Shown piece after piece: positions 5,564 through 7,712 of a stretch of DNA of 7,712 bases. Source of the stretch: CAZGXM01 sp964529795 (GTDB lineage Bacteria; Bacillota; JADQBR01); contig CAZGXM010000089.1 of the NCBI GenBank assembly GCA_964529795.1, forward strand, positions 1 to 7,712. The letters run 5' to 3'. The notes under the pieces were generated by a model. It was not told the origin of the DNA, did no database searches, and was given only the letters and a program-made list of their open reading frames with translations. Each line of letters opens with the position of its first letter. Positions within the stretch are counted from its first letter, which is position 1. The translations under genes were made by a program, and so were the position numbers.

Positions 5564-6677
5564 ATAGATACTGCCAGGGATTCGTATTTACCTGGGAGAT
5601 GATTACCTTTACCGCCGGGCGGCTGTCGTCCAGTTTTTCCTGCAGGTAACGGGCCAATACCGGTACAATAATTCTTTCTGTAGCGTAGTGGCCGGCGTCC
5701 ACAATAGCCAGGCCTCTGGCTACTGCTTCCTGGGCTTCATGAAACTTCAGGTCGCCGGTAACCAGTACGTCGGCTTTTTGGCGCAGGGCATGGTCCACCA
5801 GGGACGCGCCGGAGCCGCCGCATACGGCAATTTTCCTTACGGGACGCTGGATGTCGCCCACCACGCGTACCTGCTCACCGCCCAGGGTGCGCCTGACCCT
5901 GCGGACAAAGGTCTCCAGGGTTTCCGCCCGGGCAAGGCTGCCTATCCTGCCCAGGCCGTAGGGCTTGCCCTCATTGGCCAGCGGGTAGAGGTCATAGGCC
6001 ACTTCCTCGTAGGGGTGGCTTTCCGTCATGACGCTGAGTACCCGGCCTAATTTTTCAGCAGGCACAATTGTTTCCAGGCGGTATTCCTCCACGTATTCCA
6101 GCTCCCCCACCTGCCCGATATAGGGGTTGGTGCCTTCCAGGGGCTTGAAGGTGCCCTCACCCGGCGTCCGGAAGGTGCAGTGGGAGTAGTTGCCTATCCA
6201 GCCGGCGCCGGCGTCGCTGACGGCCTGCCGTACTTCCTCAACGTTGTCCCGGGGCACAAAGACCACCAGTTTGTAAAGCTTCTCCCGGCCTGACGGCAAC
6301 AGCACCGACACATCCTTAAGTCCCAGGTACTCCGCCAGGTAGTGGTTGACACCGAAATCGGCACTGTCCAAATTTGTATGGGCGATGTAGACCATAATAT
6401 CATGCTTTAAAAGCTCTTTGACCATGCCGCCCCGGGGCCGGTCAAAGCGCAAGTTTGTCAACGGTTTAAAGATAAACGGATGGTGGGCAACTATCATGTC
6501 CACACCCTGGTCCACGGCTTCCTCCACCACCTGACTGTCAATGTCCAGGGTTACCAGGATGGTTTTTACCTCGGCATCCGGTTCCCCTACCTGCAGGCCT
6601 ACGTTATCCCATTTTTCCGCGCGGTGGAGGGGGGCCAGTTCTTCAATTACCTTGCAGACGGTCCTGCAGCCAGTCAT
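5562..6677 (-). CDS. Nif3-like dinuclear metal-center protein (DUF34, YqfO family), 371 aa
   Basis: Member of the Nif3/DUF34 family (PF01784), often labelled GTP cyclohydrolase I type 2 homologue; the physiological reaction is unsettled. Visible motifs are EKWDNVGLQVG (21-31), AHHPFIF (64-70), AHTNLDSA (99-106), TGDLKFHEAQEA (307-318) and DAGHYATE (327-334). H65, H66, D104, H330 and E334 are the expected ligands of the two metal ions. The family core is split by an inserted PII-like domain (about 130-235), including ESHPYEEVAYDLYPL (219-233), as in Bacillus YqfO, whose homologues form hexamers; 371 residues is the normal length for that type. The ATG overlaps the trmK stop as ATGA, indicating translational coupling. 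This trmK linkage is conserved in Firmicutes. G+C content is high, unlike the AT-rich island to the left. The gene ends within a terminator stem. Confidence 0.95.
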   Translation of the reverse strand: MTGCRTVCKVIEELAPLHRAEKWDNVGLQVGEPDAEVKTILVTLDIDSQVVEEAVDQGVDMIVAHHPFIFKPLTNLRFDRPRGGMVKELLKHDIMVYIAHTNLDSADFGVNHYLAEYLGLKDVSVLLPSGREKLYKLVVFVPRDNVEEVRQAVSDAGAGWIGNYSHCTFRTPGEGTFKPLEGTNPYIGQVGELEYVEEYRLETIVPAEKLGRVLSVMTESHPYEEVAYDLYPLANEGKPYGLGRIGSLARAETLETFVRRVRRTLGGEQVRVVGDIQRPVRKIAVCGGSGASLVDHALRQKADVLVTGDLKFHEAQEAVARGLAIVDAGHYATERIIVPVLARYLQEKLDDSRPAVKVIISQVNTNPWQYL

Positions 6678-7348
6678 CCTTTCACCTTCCTGATTTTTTC
6701 AAGCTTTTCTTCCAGTTCACTGATTTTCTCACGTGTGGCGGGGTCGGCGCTTTTGCTGACACCGGCAAGAATCCCTGCCAGCTGCTGTTCTTTCTGTTCA
6801 AGCAGCTTGATTAACAGGGGATGCCGTTTTTCAATCAACCGCGGGCCGATAAACGGGTCCCGGGGCAGTTCCTGGCCCGGGACCGCCACCAGCAGTTCGT
6901 AGAGCCTGCCGTCCTCCGCAATCAAGTCCTCATCCAGGAGAGTCCACTCGTTATCCCAAAGCCACTGCCGCACTGTCTCCGCACCGGTCATGGGCTGCAG
7001 CACCAGACGCTGCACCTTTTTCAAAACTTTGGGGGACTGGCTAAAAATTTTTTCCATGGTGCTGCCCCCCATACCGGCAATGACCACAATTTCCGCTTCC
7101 CCCGGACGCAGCACTTTCAGCCCGTCTCCCAGGCGAACGGAAATTTTATCGCCCAGAGCATGACTTTCCACGGTGCGCAAGGCGCTTTGAAACGGGGCAT
7201 TATGCAAGTCAGCGGCAATGACCCGGGGCGAAATACCCTGTTTGACCAAATAGACGGGTAAGTATGCATGGTCCGTACCGATGTCGGCAACCGGACTGCC
7301 CGGCGGGATATATGAGGCGATGGCGCTTAACCGCCGCGAAAGTTTCAT
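6674..7348 (-). CDS. trmK: tRNA (adenine(22)-N1)-methyltransferase TrmK, 224 aa
   Basis: SAM-dependent methyltransferase that makes m1A at position 22 in the D-loop of certain tRNAs, in the cytoplasm. The Rossmann fold is clear: motif I VADIGTDHAYLP (20-31), acidic D47 after strand 2 (VIAADLHN), GDG (74-76), VIAGMGG (89-95), and LQPMTGAETVRQWL (117-130), typical of the TrmK/YqfN family. The C-terminal part (about 170-224) is helical and coiled-coil-like, rich in Glu/Lys, as in Bacillus TrmK. Length is normal. The ATG at 7348-7346 has a perfect GGAGGA 8 nt upstream. A promoter-like TATAAT lies about 35 nt before the ATG, after the tRNA terminator, so trmK seems to lead a two-gene operon with the Nif3 gene, coupled by a 4-nt overlap. 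Confidence 0.95.
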   Translation of the reverse strand: MKLSRRLSAIASYIPPGSPVADIGTDHAYLPVYLVKQGISPRVIAADLHNAPFQSALRTVESHALGDKISVRLGDGLKVLRPGEAEIVVIAGMGGSTMEKIFSQSPKVLKKVQRLVLQPMTGAETVRQWLWDNEWTLLDEDLIAEDGRLYELLVAVPGQELPRDPFIGPRLIEKRHPLLIKLLEQKEQQLAGILAGVSKSADPATREKISELEEKLEKIRKVKG

Positions 7349-7381
7349 TACAAATATCCTCCGTTTTGCCTTATCTTCAAT

Positions 7382-7411
7382 ATTATACCCAAGCAGGAGA
7401 AAATCCTTTAA
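7382..7411 (-). promoter_or_regulatory. candidate trmK operon promoter
   Basis: On the minus strand a perfect TATAAT (7387-7382) is preceded, after 18 bp, by TTAAAG (7411-7406, 3 of 6 matches). It lies just downstream of the tRNA terminator and upstream of the GGAGG of trmK, giving a leader of about 28 nt. The -10 is strong and the -35 poor. Confidence 0.5.
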
Positions 7412-7427
7412 TATAAAAATTTTTTAT

Positions 7428-7456
7428 GCGAAAAAACCACCTCGTAGAGGTGGTTT
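7428..7456 (-). terminator. intrinsic terminator of the tRNA cluster
   Basis: On the minus strand AAACCACCTC (7456-7447) pairs perfectly with GAGGTGGTTT (7443-7434) around a 3-nt loop, and the T run continues to 7431. It begins 2 nt after the CCA of tRNA-Val, so it ends the tRNA transcript before trmK. Confidence 0.9.
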
Positions 7457-7457
7457 C

Positions 7458-7533
7458 TGGTGGGCGATGACAGGATCGAACTGCCGACCCCCTGCTTGTA
7501 AGGCAGGTGCTCTCCCAGCTGAGCTAATCGCCC
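7458..7533 (-). tRNA. tRNA-Val (anticodon UAC)
   Basis: 76 nt with encoded CCA. The acceptor begins GGGCGAT; the anticodon arm is CCTGC-CTTACAA-GCAGG with anticodon TAC (reads GTA and related Val codons), and the T arm carries the GTTCGATC loop. Last tRNA of the cluster, 3 nt after tRNA-Glu. Confidence 0.97.
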
Positions 7534-7536
7534 GGA

Positions 7537-7612
7537 TGGTGACCCGTAGGGGATTCGAACCCCTGTTACCGGCGTGAAAGGCCGGTGTCTTAGACCACTT
7601 GACCAACGGGCC
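7537..7612 (-). tRNA. tRNA-Glu (anticodon UUC)
   Basis: 76 nt with encoded CCA. The acceptor GGCCCGT pairs with ACGGGTC (one G-U); the anticodon arm is CCGGC-CTTTCAC-GCCGG with anticodon TTC; the T arm is AGGGG-TTCGAAT-CCCCT. All cloverleaf parts are intact. Confidence 0.97.
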
Positions 7613-7630
7613 ATGATATTTGGATGTTAG

Positions 7631-7705
7631 TGGTGGGCCCACCAGGGATCGAACCTGGGACCAACCGGTTATGAGCCGGTTGCTCTACCGCTGAGCTATA
7701 GGCCC
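7631..7705 (-). tRNA. tRNA with CAU anticodon (elongator Met, or lysidine-modified Ile2)
   Basis: 75 nt with encoded CCA. The acceptor GGGCCTA pairs with TGGGCCC (one U-G pair); the anticodon arm is ACCGG-CTCATAA-CCGGT; the T arm is CCAGG-TTCGATC-CCTGG. The paired first position and the anticodon stem argue against initiator tRNA. The CTCATAA loop occurs in both elongator Met and the Ile2 tRNA modified by TilS, and sequence alone does not settle which. It is first in the visible cluster, 18 nt before tRNA-Glu; its promoter is beyond the window. Confidence 0.88.
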
Positions 7706-7712
7706 AATTTTA

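Noticed and set aside
7408..7642. Two minus-strand open frames of 68 and 72 codons across the tRNA cluster
   Set aside because: They are translations of tRNA-Val and tRNA-Glu; phrases such as WSSGLRHRPFTPVTGVRIPYGS are a well-known false product of tRNA genes.
1..7712. CRISPR array, phage module or complete insertion sequence
   Set aside because: No regularly spaced repeats, no recognisable integrase, capsid or intact transposase genes, and no paired terminal inverted repeats were seen.

Overview
The window looks like chromosomal DNA of a Gram-positive, spore-former-type Firmicute, most likely of the Peptococcaceae / Desulfotomaculum-Pelotomaculum kind. The basis is indirect: a type A RNase P RNA (Bacilli have type B), the linkage trmK - Nif3 family gene - C4 zinc-ribbon gene - rnpB, strong GGAGG-type ribosome binding sites, and a cell-wall hydrolase with copper-amine-oxidase N-terminal repeats. 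The species was not identified.

Right half (about 4190-7712, all on the minus strand) is a conserved housekeeping block for tRNA and translation. Reading leftward: tRNA-Met/Ile2(CAU), tRNA-Glu(UUC) and tRNA-Val(UAC), closed by an intrinsic terminator; then a candidate sigma-A-type promoter for trmK (tRNA m1A22 methyltransferase), which overlaps the Nif3/DUF34 gene by ATGA; a terminator whose stem contains the Nif3 stop codon; a coiled-coil plus C4 zinc-ribbon protein gene; and rnpB with its own good promoter and a 13-bp terminator hairpin.

Middle (about 2832-4186) is variable and partly AT-rich. It holds a VanZ-family membrane protein and a small TTG-started exported or membrane-anchored protein of unknown function, both minus strand. 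They are separated by a GC-richer, gene-free patch of about 125 bp that may be decayed mobile-element sequence.

Left part (1-2831) has a plus-strand 704-residue secreted or anchored N-acetylglucosaminidase with two copper-amine-oxidase-N repeats and four Ig-like repeats of about 93 residues. Upstream and divergent is a minus-strand 80-residue hypothetical gene followed by an intrinsic terminator. The divergent intergenic region has overlapping candidate promoters bracketed by a 9-bp perfect inverted repeat. The extreme left edge may hold the first nine codons of another minus-strand gene.

I found no CRISPR array, complete transposon, phage module or clear new multi-gene system. The least explained items are the divergent regulatory region, the paired-hairpin element after the hydrolase gene, the two small unknown genes and the structured trailer of the 80-residue gene.
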